A DNA stretch of 64,000 nt, from NCBI GenBank assembly GCA_041737015.1, contig JBGSSO010000381.1, positions 1 through 64,000 on the forward strand, in the 5' to 3' direction. Position 1 is the stretch's first letter; every line of letters starts with the position of its first letter. The stretch comes from Nitrospira_E sp041737015. Its GTDB lineage: Bacteria > Nitrospirota > Nitrospiria > Nitrospirales > UBA8639. The notes beneath the pieces are model-generated. The model searched no databases and was not told where the DNA came from. It saw only the letters and a program-made list of their open reading frames with translations. A program made the position numbers and the translations under genes. Below are positions 54,122 through 63,001 of the stretch, piece by piece.

Positions 54122-55471
54122 CTACTGAATGCAGGACTTCACCACCGTGATTAAATCTTCCGCAATCTCCTGAATGACTTGGCTATCTTGCCCTTCGACC
54201 ATCACTCGCAGCAACGGTTCCGTACCGGAATAGCGTACAAGAATCCGTCCGGTTCCATTCAGCACCCGCTCTTTGTCTTGAATAGCCTCCTGTAACCGTG
54301 GAAGGGTCTGCAGGTCAGGCTTGCGGGGAACGGTGACCCCCACCAACACTTGAGGTGTAGAATGCATACACATGGCAATTTCCGACAGTGGTTTTTGAGC
54401 CCGCTTCATCAGCTTCAGCATTTGTAAGCCGGAGATCATTCCATCACCGCTCGTATGATAATCCATAAAGATCATATGGCCGGATTGTTCTCCACCCAGA
54501 TTATAATCTTCTGCCACCATTCGCTCCAAGATGTATCGATCCCCTACAGCCGTTCGTATCAAATTAATACCCGCCTCTCGCATGCAGACCTCAAACCCAA
54601 AATTACTCATTACGGTTCCGACCACCGTATTGTGTCGTAATCGGCCTAGCCGTTTGAGGTCAAGAGCAAACGCCGCCAGGGCATGATCTCCATCGACCAC
54701 CTGTCCCTGCTCACAGACAAACAAGGCCCGATCCGCGTCTCCGTCCAAGGCAATACCGAGGTCTGCCTTCCGGTCTCGAACCATCTGCTGTAATCGTTCC
54801 GGATGCACCGCACCACACCCGTCATTAATATTGAGACCGTCAGGTTCATTGCCCATCACCCAGACCTTCGCGCCTAGTTCATGAATGACCTTTGGGAAAA
54901 CGTGATAAGCTGCTCCATGGGCACAATCCAAGACAATTCGCATATTCTGAAAATCCATTTCACGGGGAAGCGAACGCTTGACGAACTCAATATATCGTCC
55001 TTCGGCATCATCAATGCGATAGGCTTTCCCGATGGCCTCGGCGGTCGGTCGAATATGCTCAATTTCATTGGAAAGAATAAGATCCTCAATACGATGTTCC
55101 AGTTCATCCGGCAACTTCATCCCGTCATTCGAAAAAAATTTTATGCCATTATCCTGATAGGGATTGTGAGAAGCAGAAATCATCACCCCGGCATCGGCTC
55201 TCAGGCTACGGGTCATGAATGCAATTGCTGGGGTCGGTAAGGGTCCGACTAATAAGACATCTACACCCATTGAGCACAATCCGGCAGTTAAGGCCGACTC
55301 CAGCATATACCCGGACACACGAGTATCTTTGCCAATGATGATTTTAAGTCGTCCATCACGTTTACGAAAAACATGGGCCGCCGCCCGTCCTAATTTCATG
55401 GCCATTTCGCTAGTCATCGGATCCAGGTTCGCGACCCCGCGCACCCCATCCGTACCGAATAGTTTCCCCAT
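54122..55471 (-). CDS. glmM: Phosphoglucosamine mutase
   Basis: GlmM interconverts glucosamine-6-phosphate and glucosamine-1-phosphate for UDP-GlcNAc synthesis. The 449-residue protein starts KLFGTDGVRGVAN and has the phosphoserine loop MISASHNPYQDNGIKFF (active Ser about 100), the metal-binding DGDADR in GIALDGDADRALFV, and the sugar-binding GGEQSGHMIF. The phosphate-binding end is RYSGTEPLLRVMVEG. It follows folP by 250 bp on the same strand, with a possible small ORF between. A ribosome binding site (AAAGGAAA) precedes the start. Confidence 0.95.
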   Translation of the reverse strand: MGKLFGTDGVRGVANLDPMTSEMAMKLGRAAAHVFRKRDGRLKIIIGKDTRVSGYMLESALTAGLCSMGVDVLLVGPLPTPAIAFMTRSLRADAGVMISASHNPYQDNGIKFFSNDGMKLPDELEHRIEDLILSNEIEHIRPTAEAIGKAYRIDDAEGRYIEFVKRSLPREMDFQNMRIVLDCAHGAAYHVFPKVIHELGAKVWVMGNEPDGLNINDGCGAVHPERLQQMVRDRKADLGIALDGDADRALFVCEQGQVVDGDHALAAFALDLKRLGRLRHNTVVGTVMSNFGFEVCMREAGINLIRTAVGDRYILERMVAEDYNLGGEQSGHMIFMDYHTSGDGMISGLQMLKLMKRAQKPLSEIAMCMHSTPQVLVGVTVPRKPDLQTLPRLQEAIQDKERVLNGTGRILVRYSGTEPLLRVMVEGQDSQVIQEIAEDLITVVKSCIQ

Positions 55472-55489
55472 GTGGTTTCCTTTTCTTTC

Positions 55490-55651
55490 TTAGTAATGAG
55501 CGCTGGACTTAAAACAATGTGAGTAGCGGAGAATTTGTCCTGTCTCTCCACTCATAAGCGCATCAACGGCTTGGGAGGAAAATTCAAAAATTTCATTCCA
55601 ATCAAGGACATTCATTGTTTGCGGCCCCACCCAGGTGCGACCTTTGGGCAT
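55490..55651 (-). CDS. Possible small protein between folP and glmM (53 aa)
   Basis: ATG 55651 opens a 53-residue frame (start MPKGRTWVGPQTMNVLDWNE). The second half (IFEFSSQAVDALMSGETGQI) is helix-like and coding-looking. No ribosome binding site is clear. A GTG at 55717 would extend it. In many bacteria cdaA and ybbR-type genes separate folP and glmM, and here nothing of that size is present. Treat as uncertain. Confidence 0.3.
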   Translation of the reverse strand: MPKGRTWVGPQTMNVLDWNEIFEFSSQAVDALMSGETGQILRYSHCFKSSAHY

Positions 55652-55723
55652 AGGCGCATCACGACGGTTATAAGCAGAACAAAGCGGCGGATACGCCGCT
55701 GGGAGAGATCTTACCACCCTATA

Positions 55724-56605
55724 TTACTTGTCGCACGAATTTTGTAAAGCTTGAGCCACCTTAATAGCATCGTGCATGGCGCCCACCTCATGGACTCGTA
55801 CAATATGTGCCCCCTGCCAGACAGCCGCCGCCACAGCAACGGCATTCCCGAATTCTCGTTCACCAACCGGCTTTCCAGTTAACGTGCCGATAAAGGCTTT
55901 CCGTGATACCCCAATTAAAATAGGCTGTCCCAAGGTAAGCAACTCCCCAATGTTACAAAGAATCTCCAAATTATGATTAAGGGTTTTCCCAAACCCGATT
56001 CCCGGATCAACCATAATATGATCTGCCGGAATTCCCATAGACTTGGCCATGGAGACCCGTTCAGACAAAAAGTCCTTTATCTCACCCACGACATCTTTAT
56101 ATTGCGGGGCATGCTGCATATTTACGCTATGGCCTTGCCGATGCATGAGGACAACCCCCGCTCCGGATTCTTGAATTAATTGAGCCATCCGAGGATCATC
56201 TTGAAGAGCGCTCACATCATTGATGATATCGGCCCCGAGATCCAACGCCCTCCGAGCCACGCCAGCTTTCCGTGTATCAATAGAAAGTGCGATATTGGTG
56301 AGTTTTCTCAACACCGTCAGAATGGGAGAAATTCTTTTTATTTCCTCATTCTCGTCCACATATGACGCTCCAGGCCTCGTCGATTCTCCCCCGATATCAA
56401 TCAAGTCCGCTCCCTCGGCAATCATCTGTTGTGCTCGTTCAATCGCCGCCTCAGAGTTGAGGCAGCGTCCACCATCAGAAAATGAATCCGGGGTCACGTT
56501 CAAAATACCCATGATTAACACATTTGACCCAATGGGGATCGTCTTTTCCCGGCATCGGATTGCAGGAAAAGCGGACTTTGGGACAGCCACGGATTTCATG
56601 CCCAT
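55724..56605 (-). CDS. folP: Dihydropteroate synthase
   Basis: FolP joins p-aminobenzoate to dihydropterin pyrophosphate in folate synthesis. The 293-residue TIM-barrel protein has IMGILNVTPDSFSDGG, IDIGGESTRPGA (pterin and pyrophosphate loops), LSIDTRKAGVARRAL, INDVSAL, VLMHRQG, DPGIGFGKTLNHN and RVHEVG. All signatures of the family are in order. It is downstream of ftsH, with 346 non-coding bp between. Confidence 0.95.
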   Translation of the reverse strand: MGMKSVAVPKSAFPAIRCREKTIPIGSNVLIMGILNVTPDSFSDGGRCLNSEAAIERAQQMIAEGADLIDIGGESTRPGASYVDENEEIKRISPILTVLRKLTNIALSIDTRKAGVARRALDLGADIINDVSALQDDPRMAQLIQESGAGVVLMHRQGHSVNMQHAPQYKDVVGEIKDFLSERVSMAKSMGIPADHIMVDPGIGFGKTLNHNLEILCNIGELLTLGQPILIGVSRKAFIGTLTGKPVGEREFGNAVAVAAAVWQGAHIVRVHEVGAMHDAIKVAQALQNSCDK

Positions 56606-56951
56606 ATGCCGTCAACCAACTCATTGTCATGATGGATTTTAAAAATCAAATAGGGCATTCTGCCTTATAAATCCCAACGATTTGAATGGTGAGAGAAGCC
56701 TCGAACGGACAAAGAATAGAGGGGTAAAGTTTGGTAGATAAGTTCTCTAGGGAAAACCCCCACAATGGTGGTGGGCCCAATTAACATGCTCTAAACCTAC
56801 GGTGGATAGAGAAACATGATCTCAAGGGGAACAAGGGGTTCCACCTTTTGAGGTTTCCATAACAAAAGGGGATGGGGGGAAAATAAACCAGCTCAGCCTG
56901 GAACTAAAATTACCTGGCTATTCTGAATAAGAAAAATATTTGGAAATCTCG
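56606..56951. other. Gene-free stretch between ftsH and folP
   Basis: No protein-like frame is visible on either strand. Short G/C inverted runs exist (CCCCCACAATGGTGG near 56758 and CTCAAGGGG/CCTTTTGAG near 56820), but none makes a clean hairpin followed by a T-run. A folP promoter could lie here; none was convincingly found. Confidence 0.3.
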
Positions 56952-58769
56952 TTACACTGCCGCAGCTTGCTCAAGGGAAGATGACTGTTGAACAATTTTT
57001 TCAATTTCTATGCCGTCTAACACCTCTTTCTCCAACAACGCTTCAGCGATGGCCCGTAATGTATGAATGTGCTCGGTTAGCATCCTGGTCGTTCGTTCAT
57101 AAGATTCAACCACAAGCCGTTTGACTTCCTTGTCAATCTCTAAAGCGACTTGATCACTAAAATCTCGACGTGAGCCAAAATCACGCCCCAAGAAAACTTC
57201 CTCGTCTTTTTTTCCAAATGTCAATGGACCTAATTTTTCACTCATACCCCATTCGCAAACCATTTTTCTAGCTAAATCAGTGGCCCGCTCAATATCGTTC
57301 CCAGCTCCAGTTGTCACACTTTTAAAGATCAATTCTTCTGCAACGCGCCCACCAAACAGAATAGAGAGTGTATTGTACAAAAAGTCCTTCGAGTAACTAT
57401 GTCGGTCATCGATGGGCAATTGCATTGTCATGCCCAACGCCCGTCCACGAGGGATAATGGTGACCTTATGAACAGGATCCGTTCCTGGTAAGAGTTTCGC
57501 CATCAAAGCGTGGCCAGCCTCATGAAACGCCGTCGTGCGTTTTTCTTCCTCAGTTAGAACCATGCTCTTACGTTCAACACCCATTAAGACCTTATCTTTG
57601 GCGTTTTCGAAATCAATCTGGTCAACAGATTTTTTATCCAGGCGAGCGGCCCACAAGGCCGCTTCGTTAACCAGATTTTCCAAATCAGCCCCTGAAAAGC
57701 CTGGAGTTCCTCTGGCAATTTGCTCCAGATCCACATCTGACGAGACGGGGACTTTTTTAGTATGAACCTTGAGAATTTCCCCTCTCCCACGAACATCAGG
57801 ACGATTCACCACAACTTGCCGATCAAACCGGCCTGGTCGTAACAAGGCAGGATCCAGCACATCAGGTCTGTTGGTGGCCGCAATAAGGATCACGCCTTCC
57901 GTAGTATCAAATCCATCCATTTCAACTAATAATTGATTGAGTGTTTGCTCCCGTTCATCATGCCCTCCACCAAGACCTGCGCCACGCAATCGGCCTACGG
58001 CATCAATTTCATCAATAAAGATGATACAGGGCGCATGCTTTTTCCCCTGTTCAAAGAGATCTCGAACCCGGGAAGCCCCAACTCCGACAAACATTTCTAC
58101 AAAATCTGATCCACTAATGCTGAAAAACGGCACACCAGCCTCACCGGCAATCGCTTTGGCCAACAAGGTTTTTCCAGTCCCTGGAGGCCCCACAATCAAG
58201 ACTCCCTTAGGAATACGCCCACCTAATTTTTGGAATTTTGCAGGATCCTTTAAAAAGTCGATGATTTCCACCACTTCTTCTTTAGCCTCATCCACCCCCG
58301 CCACATCCGCAAACGTGATTTTTTTCTTCTCTTCGGTTAGGAGGCGCGCGCGGCTTTTCCCAAAGGACATAGCCCGGTTGCCGCCCATCTGCATTTGACG
58401 CATCAGGAAAAACCACAATCCCAAAAAGAGCACAAATGGTCCCCAAGAGAGCAGGAAGGTGATATACCAGGGATTATCTTCAGGTGGCTTAGCTTCAATT
58501 TGTACGGATTTTTCCTGCAAAACTTTAACCAGATCTGGATACTCAACCGAATAGGTTTGGATCCTGGTACCATCTTTCAAAATCGCGCTGATATTATTGT
58601 TCTTGATGATAACTCGTTCAACATCCCCTTTTTCCAAGTGAGCCATAAAATCACTGAATATGACCGGATCTTCCGGGTGCTGATTGGGCACCGTGAAGAG
58701 GTTGAATAACAAAATCATGAATAAACACACAAATACCCAAAACAGTAAGTTTTTCACCCGAGAATTCAT
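56952..58769 (-). CDS. ftsH: ATP-dependent zinc metalloprotease FtsH
   Basis: FtsH is a membrane-anchored AAA+ protease that degrades damaged membrane proteins and regulators. The 605-residue protein has two membrane helices (about 8-26 and 107-125) flanking a periplasmic domain. The AAA module shows VLIVGPPGTGKTLLAKA, CIIFIDEIDAVGR and the second-region-of-homology arginine finger region ATNRPDVLDPALLRPGRFDR. The zinc site is HEAGH (FHEAGHALMAK, about 417). A short helical tail ends the protein. It is 109 bp downstream of hpt. Confidence 0.96.
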   Translation of the reverse strand: MNSRVKNLLFWVFVCLFMILLFNLFTVPNQHPEDPVIFSDFMAHLEKGDVERVIIKNNNISAILKDGTRIQTYSVEYPDLVKVLQEKSVQIEAKPPEDNPWYITFLLSWGPFVLFLGLWFFLMRQMQMGGNRAMSFGKSRARLLTEEKKKITFADVAGVDEAKEEVVEIIDFLKDPAKFQKLGGRIPKGVLIVGPPGTGKTLLAKAIAGEAGVPFFSISGSDFVEMFVGVGASRVRDLFEQGKKHAPCIIFIDEIDAVGRLRGAGLGGGHDEREQTLNQLLVEMDGFDTTEGVILIAATNRPDVLDPALLRPGRFDRQVVVNRPDVRGRGEILKVHTKKVPVSSDVDLEQIARGTPGFSGADLENLVNEAALWAARLDKKSVDQIDFENAKDKVLMGVERKSMVLTEEEKRTTAFHEAGHALMAKLLPGTDPVHKVTIIPRGRALGMTMQLPIDDRHSYSKDFLYNTLSILFGGRVAEELIFKSVTTGAGNDIERATDLARKMVCEWGMSEKLGPLTFGKKDEEVFLGRDFGSRRDFSDQVALEIDKEVKRLVVESYERTTRMLTEHIHTLRAIAEALLEKEVLDGIEIEKIVQQSSSLEQAAAV

Positions 58770-58877
58770 ACCGAGGGTAACCCCCTTAGCAATTCAAATG
58801 TCATAAAGAACCATACCGTCCAGCCATTAGCTTAACCAATTGATTCTATCACGCACTTTTTAGAACTGACAACCGCA

Positions 58878-59441
58878 TCAAGACTGCGAGTCTTCTCGAA
58901 CCAACTTTGGATCGAGTTTGGCCAGGTAGGGAAGATTTCGATATTTTTGCTTAAAATCCAGCCCATATCCCACAACATAGGTCGATGGCACTTCAAACCC
59001 CACATACCGCAAATCAACCTCCACCTTGCGATTAGCCGGCTTACTAATCAACGCGCAGACAGCCACAGAGGCTGGCTTCTTCTTCATCAAGGTTTTGACT
59101 AAAAACTGAGCGGTCACTCCAGAATCCACGATATCTTCTACCAGCAACACATGGCGGTTATTGATCTTTTCGGTCAACTCTGACCACACTTTCACCTTTT
59201 TGGCCGAACTCCCGATTGTTTTGTGACTTTTGGCAATCAGAAAATCAATCTGAATCGGCAATCGGATGACACGAACCAGGTCAGCAAAAAACACATAGGC
59301 TCCCTTGAGGACCCCAACAACCAAAAGATCCTTATCTTGATAATCCTGAGAAATTTGCTTTCCCAAGTCCTTAATGCGAGCCCTCATGGCTTCTTGTGTA
59401 ACGAGTGGTTTTCCAAAAATTTGATCCATAGAGACTTCCAT
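58878..59441 (-). CDS. hpt: Hypoxanthine-guanine phosphoribosyltransferase
   Basis: This enzyme salvages hypoxanthine and guanine using PRPP. The 187-residue protein has VVGVLKGAYVFFADLVR (with LK-G for pyrophosphate), the PRPP loop VLLVEDIVDSGVTAQFL, and YVVGYGLDFKQKYRNLPYLA at the C-terminus, a typical HPRT end. It starts one base after the tilS stop, and a tilS-hpt-ftsH order is classic in many bacteria. Confidence 0.95.
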   Translation of the reverse strand: MEVSMDQIFGKPLVTQEAMRARIKDLGKQISQDYQDKDLLVVGVLKGAYVFFADLVRVIRLPIQIDFLIAKSHKTIGSSAKKVKVWSELTEKINNRHVLLVEDIVDSGVTAQFLVKTLMKKKPASVAVCALISKPANRKVEVDLRYVGFEVPSTYVVGYGLDFKQKYRNLPYLAKLDPKLVREDSQS

Positions 59442-59442
59442 A

Positions 59443-60870
59443 TTACATGATCATCTTGGCCATAACGACCGAGGTCGTGGATGATGAAACCTGGAACCGT
59501 TCATCTGCTCGTAACCCACCAACCCAGACAATTCCCTCAGGCGCAACCAATAAAGGCACCTTGGTCCGCTGGGAACGGGGTAATTTAAGATCCGAAAAAA
59601 AATCCTGCAGTTTTTTTTGTCGCCCACCAAGCCCCTTGGGGCAAAAAATATCTCCAGGCATCCAACTTCGTAACATTAATTCAGGAGTAAATCTCGCCGG
59701 GTCAAGATAAATCTCTGAAGGGTGCGCATGGCCATCATTTACTGGATATGATTTTCTTGAAATCGAAAAACGGTGCCCTGTGGGAAGCCACACCACCTCA
59801 CCAGGGATGGATAAGGGCATCACGCTCATCCCGGAATAATCCGTTCCAGGTTGATGCATTTCCTCACTGGAGCTCATCACCAGACGATCATATTCCTGGC
59901 CAACCCGCACTCCGTCATATGTGATCGTCCAACCCGACTGCCCATGCTCTAACCGATCTAATACCCGTTCCACAAAGTCGAACCTCGGACTCTGCTGGTG
60001 TCCTGCAATGATCTGAAGACTCTGGCGAACCACCCTCCGACGAATTGGTAAAGGTACGTTTAAAAGCGCCATACGGTCAAATTGCCGTTCTCCCATGCCG
60101 TCTGACACACATGTGCGCTGAAACGCTTCATCCGCTAATGTCTCCAGATATGTATGATCATCCCGAAGTATATGTGCCTGCCGGGTCAACACATTCACAA
60201 TCCCCGGCGAATACTGTTTCAATTGAGGAATCAGGTGCTGACGAATGCGATTCCGGAGGTACACCGGTTGAACATTGGTGGAATCCACCCTGAATTCCTC
60301 TTGCCTTTCCTCCAGATACGCCACAATCTCACTCCGATGGATATCAAGCAAGGGACGAACAACATGCATTCCTCGCTTGGGAGGAATACCTCCTAACCCA
60401 CCGGTTCCACACCCGCGTAACATCCACATAAGAACCGTCTCGGCTTGATCGTCTGCCGTATGCCCAAGCACTAACTTTGTCGCCTTGCGGTCAAGGACCA
60501 TTTGTTCTAATGCCTGATACCTCGCTCTTCTGGCATATTCCTGGAGTGATTCCTTCTTCATTTTTGCATCGTATTTATTCAGATGGAGCCGGCGCACCAT
60601 GACGGGCACTCCAAATCTCTCGCCTAAAGCCTCCACGAACTTCGCATCCCCCTCACTTTCAGCTCCGCGAAATCCATGGTCCACATGACCAATCCAGATG
60701 TCCCAATGCCAGCGGGTTCGCAACTCCACCAAGCACCTAAAAAGGGCCACAGAATCCGGACCGCCAGAAACCGCCGCCACGATCCGATCTCCCGACGCCA
60801 ATAACCCCTTAACCCGAATAGCCTGGTCAACTTTTCGTTCCATTCCAACCACAGGGACTAGACGATTCAT
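59443..60870 (-). CDS. tilS: tRNA(Ile)-lysidine synthase
   Basis: TilS adds lysine to C34 of tRNA-Ile(CAU), letting it read AUA. The 475-residue protein has the PP-loop SGGPDSVALF (about residue 35-44), followed by GHVDHGFRG, YARRARYQALEQM and LGHTADDQAETVLM. The C-terminal domains end with LRSWMPGDIFCPKGLGG, then KLQDFFSDLKLPRSQR, as in the TilS C-terminal module. It starts immediately after the ribF stop and is followed directly by hpt. Confidence 0.95.
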   Translation of the reverse strand: MNRLVPVVGMERKVDQAIRVKGLLASGDRIVAAVSGGPDSVALFRCLVELRTRWHWDIWIGHVDHGFRGAESEGDAKFVEALGERFGVPVMVRRLHLNKYDAKMKKESLQEYARRARYQALEQMVLDRKATKLVLGHTADDQAETVLMWMLRGCGTGGLGGIPPKRGMHVVRPLLDIHRSEIVAYLEERQEEFRVDSTNVQPVYLRNRIRQHLIPQLKQYSPGIVNVLTRQAHILRDDHTYLETLADEAFQRTCVSDGMGERQFDRMALLNVPLPIRRRVVRQSLQIIAGHQQSPRFDFVERVLDRLEHGQSGWTITYDGVRVGQEYDRLVMSSSEEMHQPGTDYSGMSVMPLSIPGEVVWLPTGHRFSISRKSYPVNDGHAHPSEIYLDPARFTPELMLRSWMPGDIFCPKGLGGRQKKLQDFFSDLKLPRSQRTKVPLLVAPEGIVWVGGLRADERFQVSSSTTSVVMAKMIM

Positions 60871-61842
60871 CTACACACTTCCCCCCTGAACGACCTCAGG
60901 GATTCGTGGTCCTCCTGAATAGTTCCGCAAGATCTCCCTGGCTCGCTGACCATCGTGGTCCATTTGACTCACGAGGTTCTGGGAATTGGCAAACACCATA
61001 TCCCCTCGCACTCTTTCAATAAAATGCACTGAAATACCTTCTCCATATAGCTGAAGAGTCTTATCAAACATATGCACTTCCAATAAGCGTTCCTCTTCAG
61101 AAAACGTCGGCCGCGTGCCGATATAGGCAATGGAATCCAGACATTCCCCTTTCAACACTGTCAGCGTGGCATATACACCATCCGCAGGAAGAACACGATG
61201 CCCGGGGAGTCGAAGATTGGCCGTCGGCCATCCAAACTGTGTCCCTCGCTTCTCACCGGGAATCACAATCCCCTTTAACACATAGGGGCGCCCCAAACAT
61301 TGTGCACCTTGCCCCACGTCTCCAGCTGTCAGGCATTTGCGGATGCGCGTCGAACTCACCACCTCCTGCCCCACAATTACGGGCGCTATCGGCTCAACCG
61401 AAAAATCTGCTTGTGCCCCCAATTCAATCAGATCCTTCACTCCTCCACTTCGGCCCTTACCGAATACAAAGTTTTCTCCAACAAACAGCTTTCGGATCCC
61501 AAGCCCGTCATGGAGAACCTGCCGAACAAACTCATCCGGCCTCAGACTGGCTAACTCCCTGGTGAAAGGGAGAATCACCAGCTCCCCGACTCCTAGACGT
61601 TCAAAGAACGCTATCTTTTCATGGTCATCAGATAAAAATTTATGGACAGATCCGGGACGCAACACCTCGACAGGATGCGGAGCAAAAGACAACACCATAG
61701 GATATCCAGTGACCTGTCGAGCGCAATCCACGACAGCCTGGACAAGAGCACGGTGTCCCAAATGCTGGCCATCAAAATTGCCAATGGTGAGAACAGGACA
61801 GGAGGCGGGACGAACCGTCGGTAATCCTCGAGAAATCTTCAT
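60871..61842 (-). CDS. ribF: Bifunctional riboflavin kinase / FAD synthetase
   Basis: RibF makes FMN and then FAD. The 323-residue protein has the nucleotidyltransferase part (LTIGNFDGQHLGHRALVQA, GENFVFGKGRSG, VSSTRIRKCLTAGDV) and the riboflavin-kinase part (GTQFGWPTANLRLPGHRVLP, DGVYATL, YIGTRPTF, EVHMFD). Its start overlaps the end of the hemB locus by ATGA, and the tilS start follows at once. Confidence 0.95.
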   Translation of the reverse strand: MKISRGLPTVRPASCPVLTIGNFDGQHLGHRALVQAVVDCARQVTGYPMVLSFAPHPVEVLRPGSVHKFLSDDHEKIAFFERLGVGELVILPFTRELASLRPDEFVRQVLHDGLGIRKLFVGENFVFGKGRSGGVKDLIELGAQADFSVEPIAPVIVGQEVVSSTRIRKCLTAGDVGQGAQCLGRPYVLKGIVIPGEKRGTQFGWPTANLRLPGHRVLPADGVYATLTVLKGECLDSIAYIGTRPTFSEEERLLEVHMFDKTLQLYGEGISVHFIERVRGDMVFANSQNLVSQMDHDGQRAREILRNYSGGPRIPEVVQGGSV

Positions 61843-62533
61843 ACACCATCACGATTAAGGAGACATGCAGCCTCTTTGGCAAAATATGTGAGGATCAGGT
61901 CCGCCCCTGCGCGTTTAATCGCGAGTAAACTTTCCATCATCACCAAAGCTTCATTGACCCATCCTAACTGCGCACCAGCCTTGATCATGCTGTATTCCCC
62001 ACTGACTTGATACGCTGCCACGGGAACAGCCACAAGTTCACGAATTCGTCGAAGAATATCCAAATAAAACAAGGCTGGCTTCACCATCACGATATCGGCA
62101 CCCTCCTGAATGTCCAGTTCCACCTCACGCAACGCTTCCCTCGCATTGGCTGCATCCATTTGGTAGGACCGTCGGTCCCCAAAAGATGGACTCGAGAAGG
62201 CCGCATCACGAAACGGGGCATATAACGCCGAAGCATACTTGGCGGAATAAGCCATGATGGGCATTTCAGAGAATCCCTGTTGGTCCAATGCCTGTCGAAT
62301 CGCGGCAACCCGGCCATCCATCATATCGGAAGGGGCAACCATATCCACTCCCGCTTCCGCATGACTCACCGCCATTGACCAGGCATGGAGGCAATCGGTT
62401 CTTGCTTATTCTCGCCAAAGGTCACAAACAAGGGGTAGATAAAATCTGCCGGAGTCAGCTGAGTCTCCCGGACCATTCGGCGAAGGGATTCATGCTGGCG
62501 CAATCGACGTAATCGGTGAACGGGGAATCCCAT
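61839..62533 (-). pseudogene. hemB: Porphobilinogen synthase (hemB) with an internal out-of-frame deletion
   Basis: HemB condenses two 5-aminolaevulinate molecules to porphobilinogen. The N-terminus starts at ATG 62533 (MGFPVHRLRRLRQHESLRRM) and continues as PADFIYPLFVTFGENKQEPI and ASMPGQ. It then stops at 62366 (TGA, WR-stop) instead of reaching the middle part. In another frame from 62375 the C-terminal half follows: MAVSHAEAGVDMVAPSDMMD, MAYSAKYAS, YQMDAANAREALRE, QEGADIVMVKPAL. About 290 bp (95 codons) are missing, including the zinc cysteine region (family pattern DVCLCEY-x-x-HGHCG). Either a real deletion or an assembly error. The end overlaps ribF by ATGA. Confidence 0.85.
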
Positions 62534-62541
62534 ACTCGTCC

Positions 62542-62934
62542 TTATTTTCGAGGAAGATTCGTTAAAAAGACAACTAGATCCCGCACAGAGATCATCCCCA
62601 CCATGGTCCCAGACTGGGTAACCCCCAGGTGCCGAATATGTTCTTTAGCCATTAAATCATTGGCATCCAACAGGGTTCGATCTGCCTCGATACTGACAAT
62701 CGGAGCGGACATAATTTTTTCGACCGTCGTCCGCATCGGATCCGCACCCGCAGCGACCACCCGTCGAACCAAATCCGTATCGGTTAAAATGCCGATGATT
62801 TCCTCTCCACTGGTCACAATCACACTCCCGATTCCATTATCCCGCATCATTTCTGCAGCGGTCTTGACCAAAATATCCCGATCAACTTTAACAATTTTGT
62901 CTACCGGGACCATACACGATTTTACAGGAACCAT
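62542..62934 (-). CDS. Two-CBS-domain protein
   Basis: The 130-residue protein consists of a tandem CBS pair: VDRDILVKTAAEMMRDNGIG...VIVTSGEEIIGILTDTDLV, and SIEADRTLLDANDLMAKEHI...GTMVGMISVRDLV. CBS pairs bind adenosine nucleotides and report energy state, or regulate partner proteins. No other domain is attached. It lies 8 bp upstream of hemB, between hemD and hemB, so it may be co-expressed with haem biosynthesis. Confidence 0.88.
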   Translation of the reverse strand: MVPVKSCMVPVDKIVKVDRDILVKTAAEMMRDNGIGSVIVTSGEEIIGILTDTDLVRRVVAAGADPMRTTVEKIMSAPIVSIEADRTLLDANDLMAKEHIRHLGVTQSGTMVGMISVRDLVVFLTNLPRK

Positions 62935-63001
62935 GACGCTACTCCTCCCATCAATCGGTTAACAAAACGTGGTGTCCGGAACTTCCTCCACCATAGAATA
63001 A

